From Cytospora piceicola (Eukaryota; Ascomycota; Sordariomycetes; Diaporthales; Cytosporaceae): 64,000 nt of DNA. Positions 34,138 through 47,400 of the stretch are shown one piece after another. Position numbers and translations under genes: made by a program. Numbering within the stretch: the stretch's first letter is position 1; the number at the start of each line of letters is the position of its first letter. The notes below the pieces were generated by a model. It was given only the letters and a program-made list of their open reading frames with translations, did no database searches and had not been told where the DNA came from. The stretch covers positions 104,519 through 168,518 of the forward strand of contig JALQBC010000060.1 in NCBI GenBank assembly GCA_023375675.1, in the 5' to 3' direction.

Positions 34138-37100
34138 TGGACTGGCCGGGTTAGTGTCTGCGCTCGCGCGTATGTTGCCTTTATTGTGTATTGGACATTC
34201 TTTTCGTATGCTCTTGTTGTTTCTGTTCTATATTATTGTTTTGCGGGTTGAGCATACCTCATATGCTTCATCAATGGAACAAATAAACCCTTGGCTGTAG
34301 CTACTCATTTTCATATATTCTCCGTGCAGAGCACGATCCACGGTCTGCAAGCCACTGAAGTGTCTGCCTAGGTAGGTAATCAGGCATGTCTCAAGCCACG
34401 CCTTGCGCCGTTATCAGATATATGTGCTCGTACTTAGGTAACAAAGACGATTGTGGATCAGACAGTATAGATGCCAGGTGGTAGCTCATGTCCGTCATTT
34501 TGTACAGTCTTGCTTCGTCACGACGTACATCTGACCAGGCAGCATCGGAAACTGGTAGGCCTTCCAACCTGAATAATGGTTGATGTCACAGCTATCAGAC
34601 CAAATTGGTTCCTATTTTTCTACGGGTGGTCACCCTTTTAGTTGGCTAATGTAATGGTTCAGTCTGACAGTGGTCGATGGATACGTACAAAGCACACTTT
34701 GGCCACCAGAGCATAGGCTTGCTGGGTGTGTCTGCGGATGCTGGCTAAACATTTCTTATCACACATGCATTTTGCTTGATCCCGGGGCTGAATTCTCGAA
34801 AGACGTGGTGGCGAGTTTCCGACGAGCACACGGTGGTTCTTTTAGTCCGCCTTTCCGAGCTGGTAGAGACAGGATTTTCTTGCATGATGGGCTTTAATTC
34901 CAATTGTTTCAAGGTTGGACATCGGGTTTTATGATGTCTTGGCAGAATGATACTCAAGCTCAGACCACAGCGCCGCAACGTTGACACATCATACGGATAA
35001 ATGCCGAAGTGTGATGGAGGGACTCCGGCGGAGGAGGCAAGCTGAGAAAGGCCGATTAGCGAATTTGATTTGTAAAGCGATCTATCAATTGGACACTGCA
35101 GTTGTTAATGATTAGCCTTCGATGATTCTAGTCGGTACCAGATTATTGCTATCGAAGTCCACCCAAGGATACAAGTCGTATGTACACTAGAGTTTTGTAT
35201 GTAACCTTCAAACTTTCGTAGTCAGTGAGAAGCACTGGTCGTTAATTCGTTAATCCCACAAACCCCTGAAAGCCTCCACTACGGTAACGACGCGTGCCAC
35301 GGTCACCCTTGTTCAAGCTTAATGAAGAATCCACCAATAAAAGGATCTCCTCGGGCTTTGATAGGTGGAGCTAAACTGTTTCGGGCATGCAGCCGTTGTG
35401 TGAGAAGCTTAAGACCGGATCCACCATCGACGACGACCTCACCAGCTTGCCAGCTCTGTCACCATTACCTATCTTCTCTTCCCACATAACATCAACCCAC
35501 CCACCCGCCTTAGACACGCCCTTCACCTGCCGACAGCCCCCTGCAGATGTGCTGACCTCCCGCGCCTTTCCCTCCACGACTTCTATTGGGAATGGGAAAC
35601 GGACTCTTTCCAGAAGCCGATTGCTTTCGCGTGGAGGGGGGGGACGGATCTCGGACCCGACGAGATTTTCAAGTTGACCATCAGGCTGGGGGCGGCCATA
35701 GGTCTATTTTCTTGTGTACCGTATGTCGCTTGTGACCTTCCAGGTCTGGCAAGAGGGCCCAGGCCGTGGATTGCGGGCCACTCTTGCAGATCGCCATTGG
35801 ATCTGAGATAGCATGGGATCTTCTTGAGTCTGGCTCCACGTTCATTATGCCCCCCCCTGCCCCCCCCCCCAGGCGGCGGTACCGGCGGACCCCAGATATT
35901 GGAGGACAAGCCTTGACCAGCAAGGATCACCGCCTGCATGCTTGCCATAAGCTTCTGTTCAGCCTTTGTCTGAGATTTAAAAAAGCCCATGTCAATGGGA
36001 ACCGTGGCCGCTCTCGAGAGATCGGCTATAGAATGACATCTATACGCGGCGTGGTATCGGTCTCCCACGCGTCCCACGTCGGCGGGTTCTCACACTCAAC
36101 ACCGACTCCCGAGATCGTTGGGCTGACGTCGTTGTCGGGCAAGAAGAGGGTGTACAGTTGCCAAGTTGAACTTGTTCTCGATATCCGATCCGGCCAGTGC
36201 TACTTGTCTGTACTGGGGTCAAGGTCGCATTGAACCCGGACTGGGGACATGGGGGGCCCCACCACTCCGGGAGACACATCGTATGGCAATGCTATTTGAA
36301 TACGAATACTGCAAGCCGAGGTTTGCTTGATAGAATCAGTGGCATCAATCATGTGTCCCAGGAGCTGGAGTCCAGGCCAAAAGAGAGTCAACCTAAACCT
36401 TACTTCGGCAGTGGCTCCGCGGCACTCATTCACTTACGCCGTGACCAGGCAGATCCAAGCAGATAAGCTCTCCCGGAAATCTTTGCACTAAGAATGCACC
36501 CAAGAAGCTTGATCAATCGTCATGGGTTGCATCACTTCTGTACGTCCCTGGCGTGCAGGCGTGGCGGCGTGGTATGGGCATCATGCACGAGGGTTCTAGA
36601 AGTTCGCGGTCTTCGGCTATCGCATCGAACCATCCTTTCTTCCTTTCCCTTCCCGAATTTGTCATGCGATTAACACACACCAACAAGATGAGCCGATCGC
36701 CGTCCGACCCATTGGCAGCTCGGCATCCTGGGGCGAATACTAGCTCCCGGAAGATCACACAGAGTGAAGTCTCCTACGCAAAATCCTAGACAGAATGCCA
36801 CCTTCCGCAAAGATCATCATCTAGTGACAGCCAGCAGTGTTCTAGGGATCTGTATCAGACCTCGGCAGCGACGCCACAGCCTTCATCTGGCTGTGTTCGC
36901 TAGCTAACGAGCATCCTTCTCCGGCAACGATCTTCTCTACAACAGGCCTCTCCACCACAGCGGCTGTGTATCGCTATCTCGGAAATCTGACCAGGGGACC
37001 TGAATCTCGACCAGGTCCATGCCCTTGCTTGTTAGCCAGCTGCCGTCACAGTACACAATAGCTACGGCAGACCTCAGTATCCACTCCCATGCGCGTGAAA

Positions 37101-37497
37101 CCTGAGTGGACATCGATGGGTCAAAGGCACTTGGCGCAGCTCCACATCAACCGCCCCCCTGAACCCCGGCGGGACCACAATCAATGCTCTATGAAGAAAG
37201 AGGCAGGTAGACAGCCTCGAGTATGCTCAACTCAATCAACTCTGTGGGGGCCTCAATACCGCCTGCGCAAAAGAGCATCGCGTCGAGCAATGGCGCCATA
37301 TCGGACTCGGCTACGGTAGTGATCACCTCAAGAGATTGATCTTGGACTATGCTGAGGTTTCAGATCTCTATAAAGATCAGCATCCTCCGCTCCTCCAAGA
37401 TGGCTCCTCTTTTGTTACTCAACCCAGCTCAATCATTCGGTCCAGTCCAAGCACATCTCTTCCAGCCTCTCCTGATCTTCACGACCCAGTCTTCAAA
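34138..37497. other. Gene-poor intergenic region
   Basis: 3.4 kb with only short overlapping frames. It contains a CCTAGGTAGGTA motif near 34370, two poly-C/G tracts (about 35635 and 35850) and the eqolisin promoter at its right end. Confidence 0.5.
37369..37375 (+). promoter_or_regulatory. TATA box of the eqolisin gene
   Basis: TATAAAG lies 123 bases before the start codon at 37498, followed by a CT-rich leader typical of well expressed fungal genes. Confidence 0.55.
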
Positions 37498-38388
37498 ATG
37501 AAGTACACCGCCGTCATCGCCGCCCTCGCCACCGCCGTCCTGGCCGCCCCCAACGGGGTCATCGACCTTGGCGATGGTGTCAAGCTGGTGCCCCGTGAGC
37601 CCCGTGCCGCCCGCCGTGTCGAGGCCCTCAGGGAGATGCGCCGGGGCCTGAAGATCACCGACGGCGAGAACTCTGGCAACAGGAGCGAGGCGTCCTACTC
37701 CACCAACTGGTCTGGCGCCGTCCAGATCGGTACTGGCTACGACTCCGTCTCCGGCACCATCGTCGTCCCCACCCCCTCGGTCCCCTCCGGCGGCAGCTCC
37801 CGCAAGCAGTACGCTGCCTCCGCCTGGGTCGGTATCGACGGTGACACCTGCTCCACTGCTATCCTCCAGAGTGGTATTGACTTCTACGCTGGTCGCGGTG
37901 GTGTCAGCTTCGGTATGTTCCTCCTTCTCGCCGATCCGCTCGGTGTTCCACACAGTTAAATACACAGAACACATGACTAACGAAACCTGCTCACGACAGA
38001 CGCCTGGTACGAGTGGTACCCCGACTACGCCTACGACTTCTCCGGCTTTGCCATCTCCGCCGGCGACACGATCTCGATGAGCGTCGACGCCTCCTCCAAG
38101 AAGGCCGGCTCCGTCACCCTCGAGAACACGACCACGGGCAAGACCGTGACCCACAGCTTCTCGGCCGAGACCAACCAGCTCTGCGAGACCAACGCCGAGT
38201 GGATCGTCGAGGACTTCGAGTCCGGCTCGTCCCTGGTGCCCTTCGCCGACTTCGACAGCGTCACCTTCAGCGACTGCTCCCCCTCCGTCTCGGGCTCCAC
38301 CATCATCGACATCCGCCAGTCCGGCTCCGTCCTGACCACCTGCTCCACCTCCGGCACCACCGAGGTCACCTGCGAGTACACCGGTTAA
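37498..38388 (+). CDS. Secreted glutamic peptidase of family G1 (eqolisin)
   Basis: Acid endopeptidase, secreted as a proenzyme. Exons 37498-37912 and 38000-38388 (GTATGT...ACAG with a GACTAAC branch site) give 267 residues. Signal peptide 1-17 (ends AVLAAP). The propeptide, about 18-60, is Arg-rich. The mature domain starts around YSTNWSGAV. The catalytic pair can be seen: Gln124 in WVGIDGDTCSTAILQSG and Glu205 in NAEWIVEDF, matching Gln53 and Glu136 of scytalidoglutamic peptidase. Cysteines at 118 and 200 and a C-terminal pair are present. Its length is normal for the family. Not linked to the GAG cluster by distance; shared control is not shown. The ATG was chosen over the upstream open frame because it starts the signal peptide. 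Confidence 0.95.
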
Positions 38389-41300
38389 ATCACCGACGCG
38401 GGCGACTCCGGGCCGGGATGGCCTGATCGGGCTTGCTTGAGCAGAGACGAGCGCGCCTACGGGGTTGGGGTGACTTTCCCCCTGTTTCGGCCTTCCCCGC
38501 GCGCTTTGTCTCGGTATGGATGTCTTCTGGTATGATTTCAAGTCCTTGAAGCATATGGGAGAGATGTCTGGATAATTGCTTGGTACCCTTCCGCTCCTTT
38601 TATTTGTGCAGGACCCCCTGTCATCGGTCAATTTTGTTTTTCATTGCGAGCACGATCTGGCTGGTTGCGTGCCGGTCTTGTCTGTACGCGATATACGAGG
38701 ATTGGGGGGGAAACTTCCTGCAACGATTTCCTTTCTTGATGTCTATAGTTGTCTGTCTGCACATAAACATACAGTACACAAGAATGATGAGATGTTTGAC
38801 GACGCCAACGCGGAACTATTATGTACGAAGTGTCTAATACATACGCATTCTACCTATCGAAGTTTCGGGACTCTTTAATTCTGCGTGATGGCCATTTTCA
38901 CTAATGTCTGACCTGACTGCTTATTGAAACATTCGGCAAATTACAACATCATCCTCAGCCCACGGCTATCTAAGAAGTAATATCAAGAATTCCACACAGA
39001 TTAGGCAATATGAGACTGGTTATTGTCAACTGGTGATATACAGAGAGTTCCGGCCCCCCGGGGTCTTAATTAAACTGCCAAAGCCCAGTTCCATTTCGGC
39101 GTTGGCCAGGCTAATTACCATTTTTGTTAGCCGGTTTGTAAAAGTGGAGTGTGTTGAAATGGGATGGAGGATCTGATTATACTTGATACCCAGACAATTC
39201 CTTGATCCTCCAGTGAGATATGTACCTAGTTTCGGTTCATTTTGTGGTCGTAATTGCCCCCAGCCAACGGTCTGGAATAAACTTGAAAGGCTCCGGGTAG
39301 ACTTCCGGGTCTGTATGTAGCCAGTATGCTGCCATCTATACTGAGGGGCCCTTGGGTACTGTCCATTGTTTTTGTTTGAGCGCGATGTCCGGAGAGCAGG
39401 GAGGCAGGCGACCCATAACAACAAATATCAAGCTGATCAAGGATCAGCTAACGGTCGTCTGAATTGTCAGAGCTGAGAGGACTGAGTCCTACCAAAACCA
39501 TTCCTTGATAACGGCATGTCGGTATGGCAGCTTTTCCAGGTCCAACCCTTTCGTCAGATTGTTAGGATAACCAGCCATCAGGGGCGCCAGTTTATCACTT
39601 AGACGTGTCCTCATGTGTTGGTTGTGTAGGATGTAGAAACACATCAACGAAACCCTTGATACACGCAGTCGTGGCCATACCGGCGTCAAGCAGTACCATG
39701 AGTCCCCGAGACGGCTATTCAAACGACTTTTCGGATGTGGGCATTTCGCTCGTGAGAATATATAGAAGGTTGAATTGGACGCATTCTCATCATACTTTTC
39801 AACGCCATCATATTGGCTTTTGCACCTTTGAATATGGCTGGCGATTAAATTCCCAACATCCCAGCCAACGGCGTATTGATAATATGTCCAATTCTGCACA
39901 TAATTGGACTGTTCTTGCTATTATAGAGGAAAGTGGTAGTCTACCTTCCACAGTAAAGTTCTTGGGTGAATTGTATGAGAAAGTTTTAGAAGAGCCTTAA
40001 GAAGTTGCAGACAAATTTTGAAGCAGTGAACCTGGAGTTTCAATGGCTATCAAAGATGCTGAAAGTCTGCATGTGAATATCTAGCAGTGCCACCCAGGAG
40101 CTGGTCAATTAGATCTCAGGAGAATGACGTCTCCTGTCTTTCTTTTGTTACTGTTTGGATCCGATGTCCATAGTAAACAGAGAACCAATTCATGGCTCTG
40201 GGTTCTGCCCAGCACCTTAAGCGGCATAGGTGTACTATCGCCTGTTTACTACCTAGGTATTTTGGATCATTAATCCCATTCATTATATGTCTATAGTTCT
40301 ATTAGTACGCCTTCCGGGGAGTAAACCAACCCATCTAGAATTCATTCATAACTTTGACTGTATTGCGTCTTACTGCGGCACCTCTTATCAATACTGCGTA
40401 GGGTGTTTAAGCGGAGATATATATGAAATCCGGTATTTCATTGGCTTTGCTGAAGTGCGGAGAGAGGACGAGCAAGAGTTTCGGCACCAACAGACTTTCA
40501 ACCCCGTAGCTCTGATGAATCAGCTTTGTAGGCGTGATGAGAACGACTACAGAAGGCCATTAGTATATATACATTGTCCCCCCTTGAAGCTCTCGCGCGT
40601 CTTGGCTTCTATGTGTTGGCCAGTTCCTCTCATGTTTGATTCGGTAGCTTTGAGATTGTCTCTATTTCATCAGTCATCTCCGTGTTGCGCTCGTCTTGAC
40701 TATGTAACTCTATGTGCACAGGCCAGTCACTCTCTCCCGGTTGGTTTGATGATCATTGAATTTCGGGCAGGTTAGATTTCTGCATATGAAAATCACCATG
40801 TTAAGAAAATACCCAGATATATGACAACTGACAGGTAGAAGGGTACCATTCACCAGTATCCATGAGTATATCAACAGCCTTTGGAGGCTTTCATAACCAC
40901 TGACCATAATAATGAACTGTCTAGTTGATGAACTATCTTCCTCCATCCTTGGCCGACCCATGTTCGGGTTCCATACTCCAGTTGTCGATGTCCTTGTCCG
41001 ACGTCTCGGATGTACTGGACACCATTCCCGGTCGATAGTTTCCAATTATTGTCACACCTTTCCACGGCTCCTCCTTCTTGGCTTCTGCCAGCCACCTGGA
41101 CATGGTGGCAGATTGGCCTGCTATCAATTGTTCCGAATTAGCAAAGGCCAAGTGGTAGTTTATTGCCGTCCTTCAACATACATTCTTGCCTCTTCCGCAC
41201 TCCTTCAACGATGACTTCAGGCGGGCATTGTGTACGGTCCATGACGGCGTCGATATAATAGGTCCAAAATTATATCCTTATGAACAAAGACAAGAATGGA

Positions 41301-42119
41301 AGTTGATGACGCTGAAATCTCTAGTTTCTTGATGCGATGGATTAGGATATCTTTATACTCGCTTTTGGTTTATTGATTCACGAGGGCGGATACTTCATGA
41401 TATTTCAATGTTAACTGTCTGCTTCATGGACCAGTTGACTTCACACTACATCTGTCGACCGTTCTTGCCATCTCTAGGCATCTGAATACTACACATGTGG
41501 AATTGTCCTGCATTTGGTCCGAGAGGGCCATATTTGTCATTGGATGTCTTGATCATTACGAAAGCCAGGGTGGTCGAGTGCCATCCATTGAAGAAATTGG
41601 CCCTGGGCTGGAACGTCATACGCGCAGCGCACAACAGAACGTACTATACCACATGTGCAGCCTTGTACTCCGGAGTTGACAGGGCCTTGATTTGGCATTG
41701 GAGGGCCATTTATTTCATCGGTGCCCAGGTGATGTTGAGCCATTCCGCATATGCACTTACCCGCGCCGCTTCATTGACCAGGTTTGTGTGATGATACTTC
41801 ACCTGAAGCACCAATCAGCAAAAGGGCCCTTGGGGAGAAATTGGATAGGTGCAGCTGCCAGGGGTGTATCAGGGCGGGATCATTGTAACGAATAAGATAA
41901 ATGGCCCTTCACAGCCCCCGGAACCGCATGGCAGGAGACGGACGCAAACTGTATTAGGTACGTCAATGGATCGATATAAGCCCTAAGCCCATAACGGTAT
42001 AGCTCCTGGAGAGATATTGATAAAATCCGCTGTGGCCCCATACCCCCAAATGGTCATCTTCTGTTCTTTGAGTATTAGCATCTCGAGGTCAAGGACCACC
42101 GCATCCGCGGTTGGTGGCC
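38389..42119. other. Gene-poor region
   Basis: 3.7 kb without a gene I can support. Short frames exist on both strands. One minus-strand stretch at 40933-41151 looks protein-like (SRWLAEAKKEEPWKG) but has no start or splice context. Possibly decayed coding DNA. Confidence 0.4.
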
Positions 42120-43226
42120 ATGCCCTCCCTGCCAACGGTATGTTCCTCTAGCAGCCATGTGACTTCTCGAATCATTGTTATCAAATATTTTCAGTCTTTG
42201 CTAATAGTTTCCCGGGGTGTTTCAGTGCAATCATCGTCGCTTCGTTCTCGAAAGCACGAACCCCGCCTTACTTCACACAACACATTCGATAGTCTGGTGC
42301 CGAGCACTTTCTCGGCGCACCAAATATTTCCAATCTTTTTCTGAATGACTGCCAGCTTTCCACACAACAGGAAACTACACAACAGGATGACTGTTGGTCC
42401 ACACTTGATCTAGTGCATTGGCTTGATGTGGCAGCGAAAGACAACAATGCAACCTTACCAGAAGACCAACAGCATGGAACGTCCGAACAGTGCTCTGACT
42501 TGTGCGAATCATCGTCAGTCAGGTACAACCGTGACTCCCATACTGTGACATCTGGAGGGGCTTCGGACTCACCCCAGATCTCAGACGTTACTACTGATTC
42601 ATGCTCATCTTCCACGGTCTTTCAATATGTGGACTTCTCACCCCCACCCTCTCCGGTTCCTTCCAATCTATGGTCTCTGACGCCAAGTCACCCATCCGAG
42701 TCGTCACCTTCAACTAGCCATCCCGACTTTTCATCGCCGTCTACACCTGCGGCGTACTTGAACCAGTGCGACATATGCAAAGCCACGGTTCACGGTGTCG
42801 AAGCCCTGCTGTACGTATATTCTCTCCCATTGTCTGTTCCATATTGGCTGTTCTGACAGAATGACCATCACCAGCGAGCATACATGTATCGGAGCCGACC
42901 ACAGGTCAAACAATCGTGCACCTTGGCTTTGTCATATCTGCAATACGCGGTTCACTTACAAGAAGGACCTGAGACGACATGGCGAAACAAAACACTTCGA
43001 TGCCGGCATGCACACATGTTGTTGTGGACTGCGTCGTCGTAAGGACAAGCTTTTGGAACATATACGCAAGCAACAGTGTAGAAATGGGAAGCCTTACATT
43101 TGTCGGTGCGGATGGACGACGGACAGCCACAATCCCACGGGACTTGATGATCACCTCCAACACCTCAAAGATTGCAAGAGCGGACGACCTCGTCCCCGGG
43201 GAAGGCCGCGAAAGACAAAGACATGA
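42120..43226 (+). CDS. C2H2 zinc-finger protein with AT-hook, 5' end unresolved
   Basis: Likely DNA-binding nuclear protein. Two exons are clear: one ending at 42810 (CTGCT|GTACGT) and one from 42860 to the stop at 43226 (acceptor TCTGACAG), phases matching. The first is Ser/Pro/Thr-rich and ends with a CDIC half-finger. The second has a classical C2H2 finger (CHICNTRFTYKKDLRRHGETKH), then two variant fingers ending in Cys (CCCGLRRRKDKLLEHIRKQQC and a CRCGW... finger), and a C-terminal AT-hook (RPRGRPRK). The 5' exon frame is open only from 42293 (after a TAG) and has no ATG. An ATG at 42120 followed by GTATGT is the best start, but I cannot join it in phase. It may need an unseen small exon or be damaged. 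Confidence 0.6.
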
Positions 43227-43798
43227 ATCAGAATATCGACCAAAAGATCACCGGGATTTTACTAAGAGCCTTTGACGGCTCTAGTAAGTCGAAGAGTATC
43301 ATCGAGTGTTTTGTCCTCTTCAAGGTCAGAATTTCGATATACTCTCGAAAAGTCCCTGCCTTCTCCCGACGTTGTCAGGGAGAACTCATTGACCTGCTCA
43401 AAACCAACCGCTCTAGGAAGGGCACGGACGAACTCGCATCTCTCTACGAGTGATCTCTTCACTTTGTTGGTGTGTCATAGACAGAACCCCGTCGACACAA
43501 GATCCATGGGTGCCCATACACGTCGGAGCACTTCGCGACTGCCGTCAAGGCAAAGCAAGGCCGCGCCGAAACCAACAATTTCAACACCTGCGGCCAGTAC
43601 ACTATGCCGACCGCCCAGGTCACTTTGGGATCGAGTTTTGGATTTCCTGTGTTGTACATATGTGAAACATACTGTCGTTGCTTTTTAATATAACGCACTC
43701 ACTTACTATGTATCTCCTACTCTGCAGCATGAATCTATAAGATTTGTATACTAATTCGATGAGACATCATCAGTAACATTTCCATAGACGACCATGTA
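43227..43798. other. Convergent intergenic region
   Basis: Between the zinc-finger gene and the minus-strand hypothetical gene. No gene or repeat recognised. Confidence 0.5.
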
Positions 43799-44452
43799 TT
43801 AAAAGGACAATTGCCTTAACGACCCTGTACTCTTACTAACGTATATTGTTGATACATTCAATGCTCTGCTGGAGACTCCGCTGCCGCGTTCATCGTCCAT
43901 CGCATCCGAGCTATCGTGTCGTCTTCGATCCAGTCGCCTCGCGTTGCGTCTCTCCCGCTGCCTGGTTCGCGTCGCCTCCCGTTGAGAAGCTGTCTTCTCT
44001 TTCATCTGGCTCCTACTCTGGTGCTTCATGTGAGGCACAGAGGGCCCAATCAAGCTGCCCCGGTCTGTGTCCTCGTTGGTTTTCCTGCCAGTAAGGTGAC
44101 TGCTCGGCCCCGATGATGTTGTGATGACAACCACCTCGGCAAATTCAACCGTTTTCCTCAGTATTGTACGGCCTTCCATCCGCTTGATGCACCGCAAGCG
44201 ATGCTTTCGGAGCTTTGGCTGGTCATTATCCAGATTGAAGACATGTGCCTCAACGTTTTCTGCCAAGCAATTGATTCCTTCGTCAAAGACGGAGTAGATG
44301 TCAGCGTGCGGTGCTTTTTTCCGGTCGATGATCTTGTCGATCCGTAGAGTGTCTGCCTCAGGTCCGTTTTGAGTGAGTGTCCATGCGAAAGATGAGGGGG
44401 GGGGGGTGCATTCATCATAGGGCTTGTTATTTTCTGCCAATGGATCCGCCAT
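43799..44452 (-). CDS. Hypothetical basic protein
   Basis: 217 residues from an ATG with good context (AAGATGG). The first half is mixed alpha/beta-like and contains a segment with DIYSVFDEGINCLAEN. The second half is strongly basic (REATRTRQRERRNARRLDRRR) and likely disordered or nucleic-acid binding. Poly-Pro near residue 17 comes from a run of G in the DNA. An upstream minus-strand stretch (44665-44516), encoding about 50 residues and ending at a GTGAGT donor, could be an earlier exon, but the phase does not fit this reading frame. No family recognised. Moderate chance of being a real gene, lower that this model is exact. Confidence 0.4.
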   Translation of the reverse strand: MADPLAENNKPYDECTPPPSSFAWTLTQNGPEADTLRIDKIIDRKKAPHADIYSVFDEGINCLAENVEAHVFNLDNDQPKLRKHRLRCIKRMEGRTILRKTVEFAEVVVITTSSGPSSHLTGRKTNEDTDRGSLIGPSVPHMKHQSRSQMKEKTASQREATRTRQRERRNARRLDRRRHDSSDAMDDERGSGVSSRALNVSTIYVSKSTGSLRQLSF

Positions 44453-47400
44453 CTTTGGTACGAGAGGTCGTCAGAGTAGGGTTTCGGAAGAACTTGACAA
44501 AAACTCACGATTACTGAAGACTGTATCAAGGACTTGAAAGGTTCCAAGGGCTGTCATTTCCAGAAGGGAGCCATCCATTGACACTGCCTCGAAGCATAAG
44601 AAGCATCGTAGCATGAGGCTTACCAGCGTAAACATGTCGCTGATCCATGGTGTCTGGCCTCTCATCCCGGCTAGGGTGGGCTGCGTTGCACCGCATCTGA
44701 CATGCAGAAGAAAGATACCACCGGCTTCAGTAATACCAGGGCCAATTTTCTGATTCGCTGAAGCCGCCTACTAGCTGCAGGAAATATGCACGAAGGCCGC
44801 GTCCAATTAGGCCTGAAATATCCTAGACCAAAATACTGGTCGTCTGCTGACATAATTCCGTGGATGACATTTCACACGCGTCTGCTGTACCATCACCGCC
44901 GTTAAAGCTGACGATAAGAACTTTCTTTAGCTCCACATATATGCTGATGTGCAGCAGGAGTGCAGCAGCTGGGACATTCAAAGTTATAGCGCCTGAGTTT
45001 CTTTCATATAGCTAAAGCTGGGTCACTTACAAACTTTCTCCATTTTTAGGCCGGCACGGAGGGCCCCGGACTGAGATACATAGGGTAAATGCAGCGCCCC
45101 CATCTGCAATCCGCTGGGCTGTGCGAGACCTGTTTTAGATGGCAAAGACTGCTTGTATTCCCCTATCAAACCTGACCTGGGGTGCGGAGCCGTGATGGCA
45201 CCTCGCGTCTTGAAACATATAGCTGATGTCGACATGGCAGCTCAGGTGGGACCTGCATTCGTTCGTGGCTTGATATGTGGAGCCAAGTCGACGTCAGGAC
45301 CCCCTGAAAGATTGTGGTTGAGAGCATCCTTCCGTATCCTTCGTGACGACTCCGCTCACAGACGTTATGGTGAGACCGTTATTCCCAACGTGCCAATTAG
45401 CAACAGGGACCCGGCAGTGCATGTCGGTGGATATGCTCTACGTAGGGGCTTCTCAACCATGGGGATTGGAGTGGTCAACACTCTCCAGGTTTGTGGTCCT
45501 CAATAGCGGAAGTAAATATTAAGCGCGAGACACCTCCCATCTTCTGAATGTCAAGATCACAGCGGAGACGAAGGCGATATGGACCTTCCAGGATGCTTCG
45601 TATTTCCAATGCAGTACATATGCGGCCTCTAGGCATAGCCCAGCACGGTCATTTCCGCTCGATGCTTTGAATCTCGATTGGGTGGGGCCAGACTTGCATG
45701 AGGAAGCCTGTATCAAGCCCGCACGACGTCTTGTTGGTCCAATGAACAAATTTCCGGGGATTTGATCAAGATCAAGATACCGGTACTGCCCGGACTGACA
45801 AGGCCGTATGCCGAGTTGACACTGTAGTGTAGATAAGCAAGTTTCCCTATGACGATCAATGTCAGCCTGATCAGCGATAGTCTTGTTGATCAGTCGATCA
45901 GGCTGTCAGTTGAAGTCAAAAATTGATCTTCAATTTATATACAACATGATCCATGTTATTTGCGGCGGGCGACCACGTGAAAATCCTCAGCACGTGGTGG
46001 TGTCAAGTTTGTAGTCATCCGGGGCATTGACATCGACGTCCGCGTGTCCGCGTATCCGGAGCGTATTACGCGATACCCACAGCACCCTCCCCCGTACGAG
46101 TCATGACGACGTCCCTGCTACGACCAAAAATACCGGGGTGGGAGACGGGTTTGGGGGCCGTGAGAACTAACAGTAGGTATTACATCTATCTACACATCCA
46201 CAGCCACAAGGAAAGGCGCAAGAAGCTTTCCCTAACGTTGAAAAGACGGTCCAAGAGTAAGTAGCACTTACGGATCCAAGAAGGGAATTCCCCGGCAGAT
46301 GCAAGTACATCGAATATGCCTTATATCTTTCCCAGCTTGCTTACAGACAGACGGCTACCGGGATCAAGAAGAGAGATTGGGGGTGTTATGGCGTGGAGTT
46401 TCGCTACCGAGGGCACAGGTGCTGTAGAAAGTCATGATGATACCCAAAGAAATTGAATTCGAGCAAGAACGGGACCGCCCGGTGTCGATATCTGATAGCT
46501 GACCAGAACACCCTCCTTCCATCTTGAGAGACCTGTCGACATGGTACTTCAGGCCAAGGATCAAGCTGTGGGGATGCCGGTGCGCTACCAAACCTTGATT
46601 GATCGTGCCAACTAGCCATGCTCAATATTACCAAATTGAGCTTGTGGCTGCAATATCGGCCCATATGGCCAGGATGGTGAGCATGGCCCGCAAGCCATTC
46701 CATGGCCTTTCCATTTGGTCATGTGGCCTGGGCCAGCGAAAAGCGTAGGTATCGAAATGACCTGATGTCCGTGGTTGCTGGAGAGAAAGCTCGGTGCTGC
46801 AGGCGTACGCAACGCAACGCAACGCAACGCAACGGTGGGCTTCCCCCGCCAAAATTGCCGACTCGACAGCTCACATTCGTTTCGGATCCAGCCGGTCGGT
46901 TTATGGCGGATAACGGTCCAGCAGAGAGTCACGGTTGCTAGCGTGCTGTGGCTGTTCTTTTCATGGTCCCCAATACATTTCTCGGTTTCTTCAAATGGTT
47001 GTTTGTTCTCAAGCGGTCTTCTTTTCTGCGTACTTTGCTCGGGCCTCTTCTGCGCCTGAGCATTCTTCTGCCTGACGCGTGCTGGGTTCGGCCTGGGCCA
47101 CTCATTCCGAGGACCTTGCGGAGATCTTCAGCCATGACCTGGTGGGTCTAGTCTACCTAGTTCACCCAGGAAGCTGTCGCAGGCAGGGAGGCACCCAGAT
47201 TGGTGATGTCGGTCTCTTACTGCCCAGCAGGATTACGTAAAGTACTAAAGTCGACAGAACTAATGCTTGACCCAAAATGGGCGCCAGGGAGAGTCCTGGG
47301 AGCTGCTTTGTTTGTTAACAAAGTCCTCGTAGATGGGCTGGCGGGGAGGCGTGCTTCACGTTCTAGGCCCGACTTGGCCTATATATGAGGCTTTTTGAAC

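Noticed and set aside
37429..38631. Minus-strand ORF of 400 codons
   Set aside because: Antisense of the eqolisin gene; Gly/Asp/Val-rich shadow composition.
40287..40775. Plus-strand frame of 162 codons
   Set aside because: No start context, no domain, and composition like surrounding noncoding DNA.
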